From Acidobacteriota bacterium (GTDB taxonomy: Bacteria; Acidobacteriota; Terriglobia; Bryobacterales; Bryobacteraceae), in assembly GCA_017304135.1 (NCBI GenBank), contig JAFLBB010000017.1:17163-81162 (forward strand): 64,000 bases of DNA, read 5' to 3'. A program made the position numbers and the translations under genes. A model generated the notes under the pieces. That model made no database searches. It was given only the letters and a program-made list of their open reading frames with translations, and had not been told where the DNA came from. Below, one piece after another: positions 23,978 through 33,581 of the stretch (positions are counted from its first letter, which is position 1; every line of letters starts with the position of its first letter).

Positions 23978-25675
23978 ATGCTGAGGACCCTGTCCACCGC
24001 CCTCGCCCTGGTCTGCCCGCTGGCCGCCGCCGACCTCATTCTGCACAACGGCCGCATCGTCACCGCCGATGCCCGCTTCACCATCGCCGAGGCCATTTCC
24101 ATTGAGAAAGGCCGCATCGTGCGCGTTGGCTCGAACGCCGCCGTGCTCAAGGACCGCACCGCTTCCACGCAGGTGGTGGACCTTAAGGGCCGCATGGTGC
24201 TGCCTGGTCTCATCGATGCGCACGTTCACGCGCTGGGCGCAGGCTTGAGCGAATTTAAGCGCAAGCTGCCGCCGCTGAACAGCATTGCCGACATCCAAAC
24301 CTTCATTCGCGACCGTGCCCGCACGACGCCCGCCGGCGAATGGATCGTCGTTCCGCGCACGCTGCCGCCGCGGCTGAAAGAGCAGCGCTTCCCCACCAAG
24401 ACCGATCTGGACGTGGTGACGACGCACCCCGTTGCCTTTGACGGCAGCTATGTGTGGGGCGCGAATACGATGGCGTTGAAGCTTAGCGGCATCACGCGCG
24501 ACACGCCGAACCCGCCGGGCGGGGAAGTGGTGAAAGGTCCCGATGGCGAACCGAACGGCATCCTGCGCAACGCCGCCAAGCTGTTGAAGGGAGTGCCGCG
24601 CGAGACGGCGTATTCGGATCAGGAAAAGGCTGAGGCGCTAGAGACCATGCTCAAGATCTATGCCGCGGCCGGACTGACGGGCATTGGCGACCGCGCGGTG
24701 ACCGAAGAGGATGTCGCCGTCTATCGCCAGTTGCACGCCGCCAAGAGATTGCCGGTGCGCTCGGTGCTGACGTGGCGCATTGATGCCTCGCGCGATGTGG
24801 AGGCTGTGGTGCGTGAGATCCGCGAGCGCCCTTGGACGACGAACCAGGGCGACGACTGGTTGAAATTCGGCAGCTTCAAGGTGACGCTCGATGGCGGGCA
24901 GAGCGTGGGCACGGCCTACCAGCGCATGCCGTATGGCGAGTATGGACGGCACCTCTACGGGCAAACCGATCCCGATGCGCGCGGCACGCTATTTGTGGAG
25001 CCCAAGAAGCTAACGGCCATCTTTGGCGCGGCGCGGGCCAAGGGCTGGCAGTTGACCTCGCACGTGCAGGGCGGCGCTGCGATCGACATTCTGCTCGACG
25101 TCTTCGAGGCGCTCGATAAGGAGAAGCCCATTCGCGAGACGCGCTCGCATGTGATGCACGGCAGCTTCATGAGCGCCGAGGCCGTGGATCGCATGAAGCG
25201 CATGGGCGTGATCGCCGACGTGCAGGCGGGCTGGCTGCACCTGGATGTGCCGGCGCTCGAAAAGGTGTTCGGCTATCGCACCATGCGCTACTTCTTTCCT
25301 CTGCAGTCCTACGTGAAGGCGGGCATCGTGATGGCGGGCGGCAGCGATCACATGATCGGCCACGACAAGGACAAAGCGGTGAACCCCTTCAATCCGTTCT
25401 TCAATATGTGGATGGCGATCACGCGGCGGACCACGGAGGGCAAGGTGATCTATCCCGAGGAGAAGATCAACCGCGAGCAGGCGCTGCGGATGTACACCAA
25501 CGGCGCGGCCTATCTGCAGTTCAACGAGAAGAAGGCGGGGTCGCTCGAGCCGGGCAAGTATGCCGACCTCGTGATGATTGACCGCGATTTTCTGACCTGC
25601 CCGGAGGAGGACATCCGCGCCATCCAGCCGCTGGCGACCATGGTGGAAGGCAAGCTGCGCTACGGGAAGTGGTGA
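23978..25675 (+). CDS. amidohydrolase family protein (YtcJ-like), exported
   Basis: Predicted 565-residue metal-dependent hydrolase. The ATG at 23978 follows GAGAGGAG and gives a signal peptide (TLSTALALVCPLAAA). DLILHNGRIVTAD opens the beta-sandwich, and GLIDAHVHALG carries the first metal pair H82/H84. Later elements are HVQGGAAI, HGSFMSAEAVDRM and GSDHMIGHD, and the closing LEPGKYADLVMIDRDF is typical of Amidohydro_3 proteins. These enzymes hydrolyse amide or formamide bonds; the substrate cannot be read from sequence. The following secreted gene starts 11 bases after its stop and is probably co-transcribed. Confidence 0.86.
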   Translation: MLRTLSTALALVCPLAAADLILHNGRIVTADARFTIAEAISIEKGRIVRVGSNAAVLKDRTASTQVVDLKGRMVLPGLIDAHVHALGAGLSEFKRKLPPLNSIADIQTFIRDRARTTPAGEWIVVPRTLPPRLKEQRFPTKTDLDVVTTHPVAFDGSYVWGANTMALKLSGITRDTPNPPGGEVVKGPDGEPNGILRNAAKLLKGVPRETAYSDQEKAEALETMLKIYAAAGLTGIGDRAVTEEDVAVYRQLHAAKRLPVRSVLTWRIDASRDVEAVVREIRERPWTTNQGDDWLKFGSFKVTLDGGQSVGTAYQRMPYGEYGRHLYGQTDPDARGTLFVEPKKLTAIFGAARAKGWQLTSHVQGGAAIDILLDVFEALDKEKPIRETRSHVMHGSFMSAEAVDRMKRMGVIADVQAGWLHLDVPALEKVFGYRTMRYFFPLQSYVKAGIVMAGGSDHMIGHDKDKAVNPFNPFFNMWMAITRRTTEGKVIYPEEKINREQALRMYTNGAAYLQFNEKKAGSLEPGKYADLVMIDRDFLTCPEEDIRAIQPLATMVEGKLRYGKW

Positions 25676-25686
25676 CAGGGGGAACG

Positions 25687-26721
25687 ATGATGAAGCTGGC
25701 TGCGTTGGCGCTGGGGATGGCGTGCACGCTGGGCGCGGTGACGCTGGAGGAGGTCGCACGGCTCGCGCCGAAGGAACCGGTGCGGCCCGCGCCGAAAGCA
25801 TTGAAGGATGCCGTGCGGGCGTGGGCGGAGCCTCAGTTCCTCACGGTGCGTAACCCGCTGCTCGTGGCCAAGGCGATGAAGGCGGCGATCGAGCGCGCGG
25901 GGTTGGAGAAGGTGGTTGAGGATGTGCGGTTGCTGCATCCGTCGGGGCAGCGGGAGTTTGTGGTGCTGGTCACCAAGATGGTGGCTGCGTGTGGCGTTGA
26001 CGAGTCGATTTACCTGTATCAGTGGCGCGATGGGCGCTGGCGAATGCTGCTCGAATCGTTGAACGATGGGCCGGCGCAGCCATTTGCGAAGGTGTTCGCG
26101 CAGTCCACGCAGATCCACCTGTCCGATGCCATCGACAAGGGTGAGCGCATCTTCGCCGTTGGCGGCCATCACCTGTGGTGCTCCTCATTCTGGCAGCCGG
26201 TGCGATTTCGAGCGTGGCTGATCGCCAGTGAACGCGCGATGATCTTGCTCGACCGGAACCACTTGTCCTATATCGGAGGCGAGGAACTCGAACTAAGAGT
26301 GAGAGCAGGCTCCATCAAGGCGCGGTACGTGATCGGACACCCGGACGTTGCCAAGCACTCGCAGGCGATTGAAGAATCCTATCGGCGCGAAGGCCAGAGC
26401 GTGGTGCTGAAGAGCAGGACTCTCATTGCCCCGTTGGAAGACCTGGATGAGGACCTGGAAGGCGATCCAATCAGCTACTTACTCCAGTGGCTCGAGGAGC
26501 GCATCGCGCCTCCGGGCGACCTCGACTACCGCGTAACCGAGCTCAACGCGAAGCTCGCGCGCTTCCAATTGCCGAAAGCCGTCTCGCCGGCGCGGATCGA
26601 ACTTCTGCCAGGCGCAACGGGGTCACAGGCGGAACTGATCCTGCACACGGCGGGCAAACAGACCCGCGTCACGGTGGAGTCGAGAAATGGCCAATGGGAA
26701 CTGGAGCCTGAGCGGCCCTAG
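25687..26721 (+). CDS. secreted protein of unknown function
   Basis: A 344-residue protein with a signal peptide (MMKLAALALGMACTLGA). The start is the ATG at 25687 (25690 is equally possible) after AGGGGGA. No known domain was recognised. The middle part (about 75-200) alternates strands and turns (LYQWRDGRWRMLLESLNDG; IFAVGGHHLWCSSFW), and the C-terminal part has a helix-rich DLDEDLEGDPISYLLQWLEE region. It follows the amidohydrolase closely. Its stop interlocks with that of the convergent barrel gene in CTAG (26718-26721). Confidence 0.65.
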   Translation: MMKLAALALGMACTLGAVTLEEVARLAPKEPVRPAPKALKDAVRAWAEPQFLTVRNPLLVAKAMKAAIERAGLEKVVEDVRLLHPSGQREFVVLVTKMVAACGVDESIYLYQWRDGRWRMLLESLNDGPAQPFAKVFAQSTQIHLSDAIDKGERIFAVGGHHLWCSSFWQPVRFRAWLIASERAMILLDRNHLSYIGGEELELRVRAGSIKARYVIGHPDVAKHSQAIEESYRREGQSVVLKSRTLIAPLEDLDEDLEGDPISYLLQWLEERIAPPGDLDYRVTELNAKLARFQLPKAVSPARIELLPGATGSQAELILHTAGKQTRVTVESRNGQWELEPERP

Positions 26722-28532
26722 AAGATAAACGCCAGCCCGCCGCGCAGCGAACGCGGCGACTGGATGAGCAGCACCTGGCGGCCATCGGGTGAGTAAACGG
26801 GCACATAGCCCTGGGCAAGCAGGTTGCGCAACTCGGCGGTGGCTTCCAGGCGGCCGGAGAACAGGCCCGGCACGCCGGGAATCGGCTGGCGGAGGAAGAG
26901 GTTCAAACCGGGATCGAACACGCCGCGCTGTGTCAGCGAGAGGTGCACGGGGCTGAGCACGCTGTAGTCGGTGAGCTGATAGCTGGAGGTGAAGTGCGTT
27001 CCACTCCAGGGCGAACGCCCGGTGACGCGGATGTAAGCCGCGCCGCGCTGTGTGCGGCGCAGGGCAGCGCGCAGGTCATCGGGGTTCTGCGATTGCACGC
27101 GCCCCCCAGGCTCGAGCGCGCCGGCATTCTGATAGCCGACCGTGGCCGACAGATCCTCGCCCAACTGCTGCGTCACCGAGGCCACGTAGCCCATGCGGCG
27201 GTAGCGGCCAATGTTGAACACCGAGCTGTTGGAGGCGATGTCGGGCAGTAAGTCGGCGCCGCCGTAGAAGCCGGCTGGGGAGGCCATCGTCATGGCGGCG
27301 TTGGAGACTGATTCACGGAACACGGCGCCGGCAAAGGTGCGTGAGCCGAACTTGCGCCGGTAGCCCAGCTCGAAGTTTTCCGTGCGCTGCACGCGGGCTG
27401 TGCCTCCGCGCAAAGAAATGCGCGGGAACAGGCTCAGCGTGGAAAGCTGCGATTGCAGGTCGCCCTCGCCCAAACCGCCCAACAACTCTGTCGGGGGAGC
27501 GCCGCTGGAGAAGGCCAACTCCACCGTGCCCTCCTCTTCGTTGCCCCAGGTGAGGCGGGCAAAGGGGCTGAGCACATTCAGGCGGTCGAGGAAACTTACC
27601 GATTCGAGCGTCGTTCCATACTCGAACAGCAGGTCGTCGGTGATCTCCTGGCGGTCGGAGAGCGTGATCGCCATGGAACGCAGCACAGGCGAACCGCTCG
27701 TCTGGCCAGTCCCCAGGGCACCACCGGCGCGCGAGGGCAGGAAGATCTGGCGCATCGTCAGACTCACTTCAGGGCCGAAGGCCTCCGCGCCCGCCTGGCG
27801 TTGGTAGCTGGTGCTGAAGCCGGCCGCGGGAATGCCCGCCGCCGAGCCGTAGCCCAGGTTGCCGCTGAACTGCACGCGATTGGCGCCGAACACGGAAGTG
27901 GCCAGCGCAAAGGCCGTGCCAAGATCGGTCTGACTCCCGGCCGCGGTCGATGTGCCGCCATCGCCGGCCGAGACGCGCACAATGCCCTGCGTGCCGGAGA
28001 ACATCGACGAGGCCATTCGCTTGCGGGCCGGGTCGGAGATGTCCACATCACCGGCGAGAATGCGCAGCACGGGGCGGGTGGCGCCGGAGCCGCGCAGCAC
28101 CCACTTCCAGTCCTCGCTCATGATGGCGGCCTGGCTGGGGGCGATGTACACCAATTCCACCGTGGAGAAGACGCTGGCGAGGTTAATGGCGAGGAAACTG
28201 CGCATCCCGGACTGGATGCTGATGTTGCGCTTCACCGCCGGGACGTAGCTGGCCAGTTGCACGCGCAGGGAATACGTGTCGGCGGGGATGGCGAAGAACT
28301 CAAAGTTGCCGCGGTCTGTGGTGACGGCGCGGGCCACGAGGCGGTCAAAGCGATTGAACAGAAGGACCGTGGCGCCCATCTGCGGGACGCCCGTGGTGTT
28401 GGAGACAAGGCCGGCCAGCGTGCCCGCGAGCACACCGGGCTCCACCGCGCGCGCAGCCGGGGCGTGCAGTAGACCCGCCAGCAGCGCCAGCGGCGTCACC
28501 CATGCGACTTTGCAGTGCCGCAGTGGACTCAT
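26718..28532 (-). CDS. outer-membrane beta-barrel protein with carboxypeptidase-regulatory domain
   Basis: A 604-residue exported protein. The signal peptide (ALLAGLLHAPAARA) is followed by a carboxypeptidase-regulatory fold (about 37-118: GTLAGLVSNTTGVPQMGATV, GNFEFFAIPADTYSLRVQL). About 440 residues of amphipathic strands follow, ending in RGGLAFIF, an outer-membrane C-terminus. No TonB plug is evident, so it is a plugless barrel rather than a standard receptor. It lies 18 bases downstream of the GWxTD gene, a pairing that suggests a shared envelope function. Confidence 0.75.
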   Translation of the reverse strand: MSPLRHCKVAWVTPLALLAGLLHAPAARAVEPGVLAGTLAGLVSNTTGVPQMGATVLLFNRFDRLVARAVTTDRGNFEFFAIPADTYSLRVQLASYVPAVKRNISIQSGMRSFLAINLASVFSTVELVYIAPSQAAIMSEDWKWVLRGSGATRPVLRILAGDVDISDPARKRMASSMFSGTQGIVRVSAGDGGTSTAAGSQTDLGTAFALATSVFGANRVQFSGNLGYGSAAGIPAAGFSTSYQRQAGAEAFGPEVSLTMRQIFLPSRAGGALGTGQTSGSPVLRSMAITLSDRQEITDDLLFEYGTTLESVSFLDRLNVLSPFARLTWGNEEEGTVELAFSSGAPPTELLGGLGEGDLQSQLSTLSLFPRISLRGGTARVQRTENFELGYRRKFGSRTFAGAVFRESVSNAAMTMASPAGFYGGADLLPDIASNSSVFNIGRYRRMGYVASVTQQLGEDLSATVGYQNAGALEPGGRVQSQNPDDLRAALRRTQRGAAYIRVTGRSPWSGTHFTSSYQLTDYSVLSPVHLSLTQRGVFDPGLNLFLRQPIPGVPGLFSGRLEATAELRNLLAQGYVPVYSPDGRQVLLIQSPRSLRGGLAFIF

Positions 28533-28550
28533 CAGTCTCCCAAATGAATT

Positions 28551-30287
28551 CTAGCCGATCACCTTAAACGTCGCCGACGGGGTCAGCGTCGTATTGTTGT
28601 TCTTGTCGGTCACCTTCAGCCGGATCGTGTAATCACCCGGCTCCAGGTTTTGCAGCGGCAAGATCTTCTCGATGGTGTATTGCTGGGCCGAGGCGCCCTC
28701 CATCTTCTGCACTTCCTCGGAGAACTCAAAAATCTTCTCGTTACTGCCCGTGCGCACCACTTCGTACTCCACCACCGCGTTCGGTTTCTGCGTCTTCTCG
28801 TCGGGAACGAAGTTGTAGAGCTGCAGGTAGATGCCCATCTTCTCGTCGCGCTTAAAGGTCTCGGTCACGCGCGGGCGCACCTTCGAAGCGCCGATGACGA
28901 ACTGCCCCGTGCCGATGGATTTGGTGGGGACCTTTTCGATCAGGTCGGCCAGCACCAGCGACGAACTGCCGAGTTTCTCTTCCTCAAAGCGGGGAACGCT
29001 GAGCGCCATCTCGTAGTTGGTCATGTTGCCGCCGACGATGTCCTTCACCACCAGGTTCAGCCGGTAGGTGCCCGGCGGCAGCGGAATCGACTTCTGGTAG
29101 ATCGAAGAGCCCTTCGAGGCTTCCTGCAACAGTTCGGTGGGAACCTCCACCGTGACCACGTCCTCAAACACGTTCACCACGCGGCGCGACATCGACGTGA
29201 TGCGGCCATAGATGTTCACGACGGCCTTGGAAACACCTTCCTTGTCGCCAAACTGCAGGTCCTTCTTCTCCAACTGCGCGGTGACGTTGGTCAGAATCGT
29301 CGAGTTGGTCATCCGCATGTAGTCGGCGCGGACCTTGAGAGGCAGCAGGTTGTATTTCACTGTCGAGCTGACAGCCGCTTCCAGATCCTTAAACTTGATG
29401 CTGGGCGGCTTCTGCAGGTTGGCAAACTGCTGCAGGCGCTCAAACTGGTTCATGCGGTTGGGCAGGGGCATGGTGCCTGTGCCGAGGCGTGTGCCGTCGG
29501 TGCGGCTGAAACGGTCGGTCTTGCTCGACATGCCCATCTGCTCGTAGAGGGTAAGACCAGCATTGGGGACATAGAGCAGGGCGTCCTTTTCCGACGGGTC
29601 CATCGTCATGCGGTATTCACCGGTCATGGTCGGATCGACGAACTCGATCATCACGTCCGTGCCGATGGTCTCAATCCACCGGTAGCGCCACTTCTCGAAG
29701 GGGAAGGTGGAGGTGGTGCCGCCGCCCTCTTCAATGGGGCGCTCATAGGTGCCGCCCGAAGGGTGCGACTCGACTTCGTCGGCCGGACCGTAGGCGATGT
29801 AGATACGGCCGCGATCGGTCTTCCAGCCGGGGATGCCGCTGGCGAAGCGCTCGTTGGCATAGGCGATGCGGCGGTAGTGCTCTTCCTTGAATTCGTTTTC
29901 GGCCGAATCCGGCGTCGGGTCGCGGCGCAGCCAGAACTGTTCGATGAACTGCTCGCGCTCTTCGTCCGTTGCCAGGCGGCGAAAGGCCTGGCGCTCCTCA
30001 TCGGTGATGATGTAGGTGACGTCTTCGTTCAACCACTTGCGGAACGGCCCTTCCAATTCCTTGCGCAGCTTCTCTTCGCGCTTGCGCCGCTCCTTTTCGC
30101 TCATCGGCTTGGCCACGGTTTCGCGGTTGCCTTCGGCCTGCGCCTTTTTTTGCGCATAGGCGCCTGGTGTCAGCAGCAGAGCCGCGCCCAGAGCGGCCAC
30201 ACCACCGATCGCCACCAACCGGCCGCCACATGCCCAGATACTCGCCACAGCGGTCAAATTGTTTCTCAGCATAGAGTTCGCCACCAT
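28551..30287 (-). CDS. GWxTD domain-containing protein
   Basis: A 578-residue envelope protein typical of Acidobacteria. An N-terminal membrane or signal segment (about 24-46) precedes a charged linker and the GWxTD domain (about 75-210). The motif is varied to KWLNEDVTYIITDEER, with the following EFIEQFWLRRDPTPDSAENEF-type segment and GWKTDRGRIYIAYGPADEVE. The C-terminal half is beta-rich (about 370-578). The domain is known from sequence only, and no activity is established. It is the first gene of the unit with the beta-barrel gene 18 bases downstream. Confidence 0.85.
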   Translation of the reverse strand: MVANSMLRNNLTAVASIWACGGRLVAIGGVAALGAALLLTPGAYAQKKAQAEGNRETVAKPMSEKERRKREEKLRKELEGPFRKWLNEDVTYIITDEERQAFRRLATDEEREQFIEQFWLRRDPTPDSAENEFKEEHYRRIAYANERFASGIPGWKTDRGRIYIAYGPADEVESHPSGGTYERPIEEGGGTTSTFPFEKWRYRWIETIGTDVMIEFVDPTMTGEYRMTMDPSEKDALLYVPNAGLTLYEQMGMSSKTDRFSRTDGTRLGTGTMPLPNRMNQFERLQQFANLQKPPSIKFKDLEAAVSSTVKYNLLPLKVRADYMRMTNSTILTNVTAQLEKKDLQFGDKEGVSKAVVNIYGRITSMSRRVVNVFEDVVTVEVPTELLQEASKGSSIYQKSIPLPPGTYRLNLVVKDIVGGNMTNYEMALSVPRFEEEKLGSSSLVLADLIEKVPTKSIGTGQFVIGASKVRPRVTETFKRDEKMGIYLQLYNFVPDEKTQKPNAVVEYEVVRTGSNEKIFEFSEEVQKMEGASAQQYTIEKILPLQNLEPGDYTIRLKVTDKNNNTTLTPSATFKVIG

Positions 30288-30647
30288 CCAGCTACACGAT
30301 GAGCTACCATCATTCTAGGTCCCACGCCTGAGGGCGTCAAGCGTTGGTTCCGGCCCTTGTTGCTCTGCGTCTGAGGCTTAGACGCACCCCCACCGGCTGG
30401 TGGTTTCGAGAAACCGCTACCACTTTCCGAAGGTGTACATCACTTCAAATTCGTAAATTGGGAACCGGATTCCGCGCCGTAGGGTCTAAGCTCTTCAAGA
30501 CGCGCGCTTTTTCACCACGGCAACAGGCAATCCGGTTTGGTATCCGGCGTGCTGCTACTCTAAGAGGCCCTTGTGTATTCTGGGGGCAGGTGGTTGGGTT
30601 GCGGTCCGCGTCCAGCGAGGACGTAGACCGAGCCGTTTAGGGATGAC
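30288..30647. other. 360-base divergent intergenic region
   Basis: The region separates the GWxTD gene (minus) from the sensor kinase (plus) and should hold both promoters. A 7-bp hairpin, TGCGTCT (30366-30372) with AGACGCA (30380-30386), is visible, and TATTCT (30576-30581) is a possible -10 for the kinase without a good -35. Nothing in the region looks coding. Confidence 0.45.
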
Positions 30648-33581
30648 ATGGTCCGGGACTTAAAGGGACAGCTGATCAGCGCGCTGCTGGTGGTGCTCAC
30701 CGCCGCCGCCCTGATTGCTGCCGGCATCAACTTCCAGCAGCACCGCAAGTGGCCCGTGCCCGATGACGGCGTCACCTGGGTCGACCGCGCCGATGCCCAA
30801 AATAACGCCCGCGTGCAGGCGATGTACATCGCCGCCGACAGCGCCGCCGAGCGTGCAGGCATCAAGCCCGACGACACACTCCTCCAGATCAACGGCCTGC
30901 CCATTCACACCTCTACCGATGTAGCGCGCGCGTTGCTGCGGTTAGGCGTCTGGAAGTCCGCGGAGTACGTACTGAATCGCGGCGGGATCGAACTTAAGGC
31001 GAAAGTTATCATTTCGGAGCGGAGCGGTGAATCCTCGCTGTACTACCAGTATTTTGTCGGCCTGGCCTACCTTGGGATCGGCCTGTTTGTGTACTTCCGC
31101 CGCGGCCGGGCGCCCAGGGCGACCCATTTTTACATTCTCTGCCTGGCCTCCTTCGTGCTCTCCACCTTTCACTACACGGGTAAGCTGAACGGCTTCGACA
31201 AGGTGATCTATTGGGGCAATGTGGGAGCCGGTCTGATGGCGCCCACCATTTTTCTCCACTTCTGCCTGCGCTTCCCTGAGGTCCGGCCGTGGTTCCGGGG
31301 CTGGTGGAAGGCGCTGCTGCTCTACACGCCGGCGCTGGCCATTCTGGCGGTCTACATCGGCTTTTCGAGCGGTGTGATGCGCTCCACCGCTCCGCTGGGC
31401 GATGTGCGCTGGGCGCTGGACCGGGTGTGGATGTTCTTTCTCGCCCTCGCCTATCTCACCGGCGCCGCCGTGGCCGCCTATGAGTTCCGCCGCACGCAGG
31501 ACCCGATTGTCCGCCAGCAGATGAAGTGGATCCGCAACGGCGCCGTGCTGGGCGTGGTTCCGTTTGCCTGCCTGAATGTGCTGCCGTATGCGTTCGGTTT
31601 CATTCCGGGACCGTATCTGAACATGGCGGTGCTGTCGCTGCTGCTAGTGCCGGCCTCATGGGCCTACGCCATTCTGCGCTACCGGCTGATGGACGTCGAT
31701 CTGATCTTCCAGCAGGGCTACGCCTATACGGTGGCCACGCTGGCGGTGATTGGCGTTTTCTATGGCCTGGTGATCACGGTGGGGCCGTTTGAGGAGTTGA
31801 ATCCCGAGGCGATGGTGCTGCTCATTCTCATCGCCACCTTCATCTTCCAGCCGATCCGCAACTGGATTCAGGATGTGCTCGACCGCTATTGGTTCTACCG
31901 CGACCGCTACGACTACCGGCGCACGTTGATCGAGTTCGTGCGCGAGTTGAGCTCGGAGCGCGACCTGGGTGTGATGCTCGACTCGGTCACCGAACGGCTG
32001 AAGAGCACCCTCTACATTCAGAACGTCGAGTTCTTCCTTTTGGAGGAGAGCACGGGGCGGTTCCGGCCCATGCATGCCCACCGCGCCGCCAGCGACCTGG
32101 ACCTGAGCTTCCTTACTGACCGTCCCTCGGGGCCGCTGTTTTTTGAACGCACGCACCATCAATTGGACGTCGTGCTGCGCCACCTGCCGCATTCGGTGCG
32201 GCAGACGATTTCGCGCCTCGACCTGACCTATTACCTGCCGTGCAGCGTGCGCGGCCGCACGGTGGCTTATCTCGGCGTGGGCCGCACGCAGGAAGGCGAC
32301 TTCCTGTCCACCGAGGACCTGGAGTTGCTGACGACCATCTCCGGCTATGTCAGCATCGCCATTGAGAACGCCCTGCTTTACCGCTCGCTGGAGCGCAAGG
32401 TGGCCGAGTATGAACGGCTGAAGGAGTTCAGCGAGAACATCGTCGAGTCGATCAACGTGGGTATTGTCGCCGCCGATCTGGAGGATCGCGTCGAGAGCTG
32501 GAACACGCAGATGGAGGCGCTCACCGGCGTGAAGCGCGCCGACGCCGTGGGCCGCACGCTAAGTGAGTTGTTGCCGCTCCGGCTGGCGGCCACGCTGGAG
32601 CATCTGCGGGGGGAAAGCGGGATTCATCACATCTACAAGAGCGAGGTCGGGCCGGCGCCGCTGGAATCGCATGCCGGCGGCGCGCCGCATGTCAACGGAT
32701 CGAACGGGGCGGCCGCGAACGGGAACGGGTCGCAGAGCGCTGTTCCGTCCAAGCCGGCCATCGTGAACATCGCCGTGGCTCCGCTGGTGACCAAGGAAGG
32801 CGAGCAGATCGGCCGCCTCATCATCTTCGACAATGTCACCGAGCGCGCCGAACTGGAGCAGCAACTGCTGCAGGCCGACAAGCTGAGCTCGATCGGATTG
32901 CTTGCCGCCGGCGTGGCCCACGAGGTGAACACGCCGCTGGCTGTGATCTCCACCTACGCCCAGATGCTGGCCAAGCAGATCACCGGCGACGATCCCAAGG
33001 CCAAACTGTTGGAGAAGATTGCCAAGCAGACCTTCCGCGCCAGCGAGATCGTGAATTCGCTGCTCAACTTCTCGCGCACCTCCAAGACCGAGTATGAAGA
33101 GGTGGAGGTGAACCGTGTCCTGCGCGACACGCTCAGCCTCATTGAACACCAGTTGGACAAGGCGCGCGTGCGGGTGGAGTTCACCCCCGCCGCGGCGGAG
33201 ATGGTCATCCGCGGCAATTCAGGTAAAATGCAGCAGGTGTTCCTGAATCTGTTCCTGAATGCGCGCGATGCCATGGATAGCGGCGGAACGCTGGGCGTTC
33301 ATTGCTCGGCGGAAGACAAGACGGCGAAGATTACCATTTCGGATTCCGGCCACGGCATCCAGCCCGAAGACCTGCCTCGCATTTTCGATCCCTTCTTCAC
33401 AACGAAGGGGGCTAAGCGCGGCACGGGTTTGGGCCTCTCGGTGACCTACGGCATCGTGCGGGAACACGGCGGCACCATTGACGCGCACAGCGAACCAGGA
33501 CGCGGCGCGCGCTTTGAGTTGCTCTTCCCCCTGCTGCGCCCGGCCCCGCCGGCGCAGGACCGCACGGCTGTCCATGCTTGA
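30648..33581 (+). CDS. PDZ-GAF-PAS sensor histidine kinase
   Basis: A 977-residue membrane sensor kinase. After one N-terminal membrane helix comes a PDZ-like domain (about 50-122: AAERAGIKPDDTLLQINGLPI). Multiple membrane helices span about 132-400, then a GAF domain (about 425-585), a PAS domain (about 590-735) carrying an Asn/Gly-rich insertion at 665-702, a HisKA domain with H758 (GVAHEVNTPL), and an HATPase with DSGHGI (899-904) and GTGLGL (925-930). The stop overlaps the response-regulator start by eight bases, so the two form a two-component pair. A periplasmic PDZ domain suggests sensing of protein tails or envelope stress (inference). Confidence 0.9.
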   Translation: MVRDLKGQLISALLVVLTAAALIAAGINFQQHRKWPVPDDGVTWVDRADAQNNARVQAMYIAADSAAERAGIKPDDTLLQINGLPIHTSTDVARALLRLGVWKSAEYVLNRGGIELKAKVIISERSGESSLYYQYFVGLAYLGIGLFVYFRRGRAPRATHFYILCLASFVLSTFHYTGKLNGFDKVIYWGNVGAGLMAPTIFLHFCLRFPEVRPWFRGWWKALLLYTPALAILAVYIGFSSGVMRSTAPLGDVRWALDRVWMFFLALAYLTGAAVAAYEFRRTQDPIVRQQMKWIRNGAVLGVVPFACLNVLPYAFGFIPGPYLNMAVLSLLLVPASWAYAILRYRLMDVDLIFQQGYAYTVATLAVIGVFYGLVITVGPFEELNPEAMVLLILIATFIFQPIRNWIQDVLDRYWFYRDRYDYRRTLIEFVRELSSERDLGVMLDSVTERLKSTLYIQNVEFFLLEESTGRFRPMHAHRAASDLDLSFLTDRPSGPLFFERTHHQLDVVLRHLPHSVRQTISRLDLTYYLPCSVRGRTVAYLGVGRTQEGDFLSTEDLELLTTISGYVSIAIENALLYRSLERKVAEYERLKEFSENIVESINVGIVAADLEDRVESWNTQMEALTGVKRADAVGRTLSELLPLRLAATLEHLRGESGIHHIYKSEVGPAPLESHAGGAPHVNGSNGAAANGNGSQSAVPSKPAIVNIAVAPLVTKEGEQIGRLIIFDNVTERAELEQQLLQADKLSSIGLLAAGVAHEVNTPLAVISTYAQMLAKQITGDDPKAKLLEKIAKQTFRASEIVNSLLNFSRTSKTEYEEVEVNRVLRDTLSLIEHQLDKARVRVEFTPAAAEMVIRGNSGKMQQVFLNLFLNARDAMDSGGTLGVHCSAEDKTAKITISDSGHGIQPEDLPRIFDPFFTTKGAKRGTGLGLSVTYGIVREHGGTIDAHSEPGRGARFELLFPLLRPAPPAQDRTAVHA

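Noticed and set aside
30344..30640. 98-codon plus-strand frame before the sensor kinase
   Set aside because: Arg-rich with no coding bias or ribosome binding site; it is intergenic.
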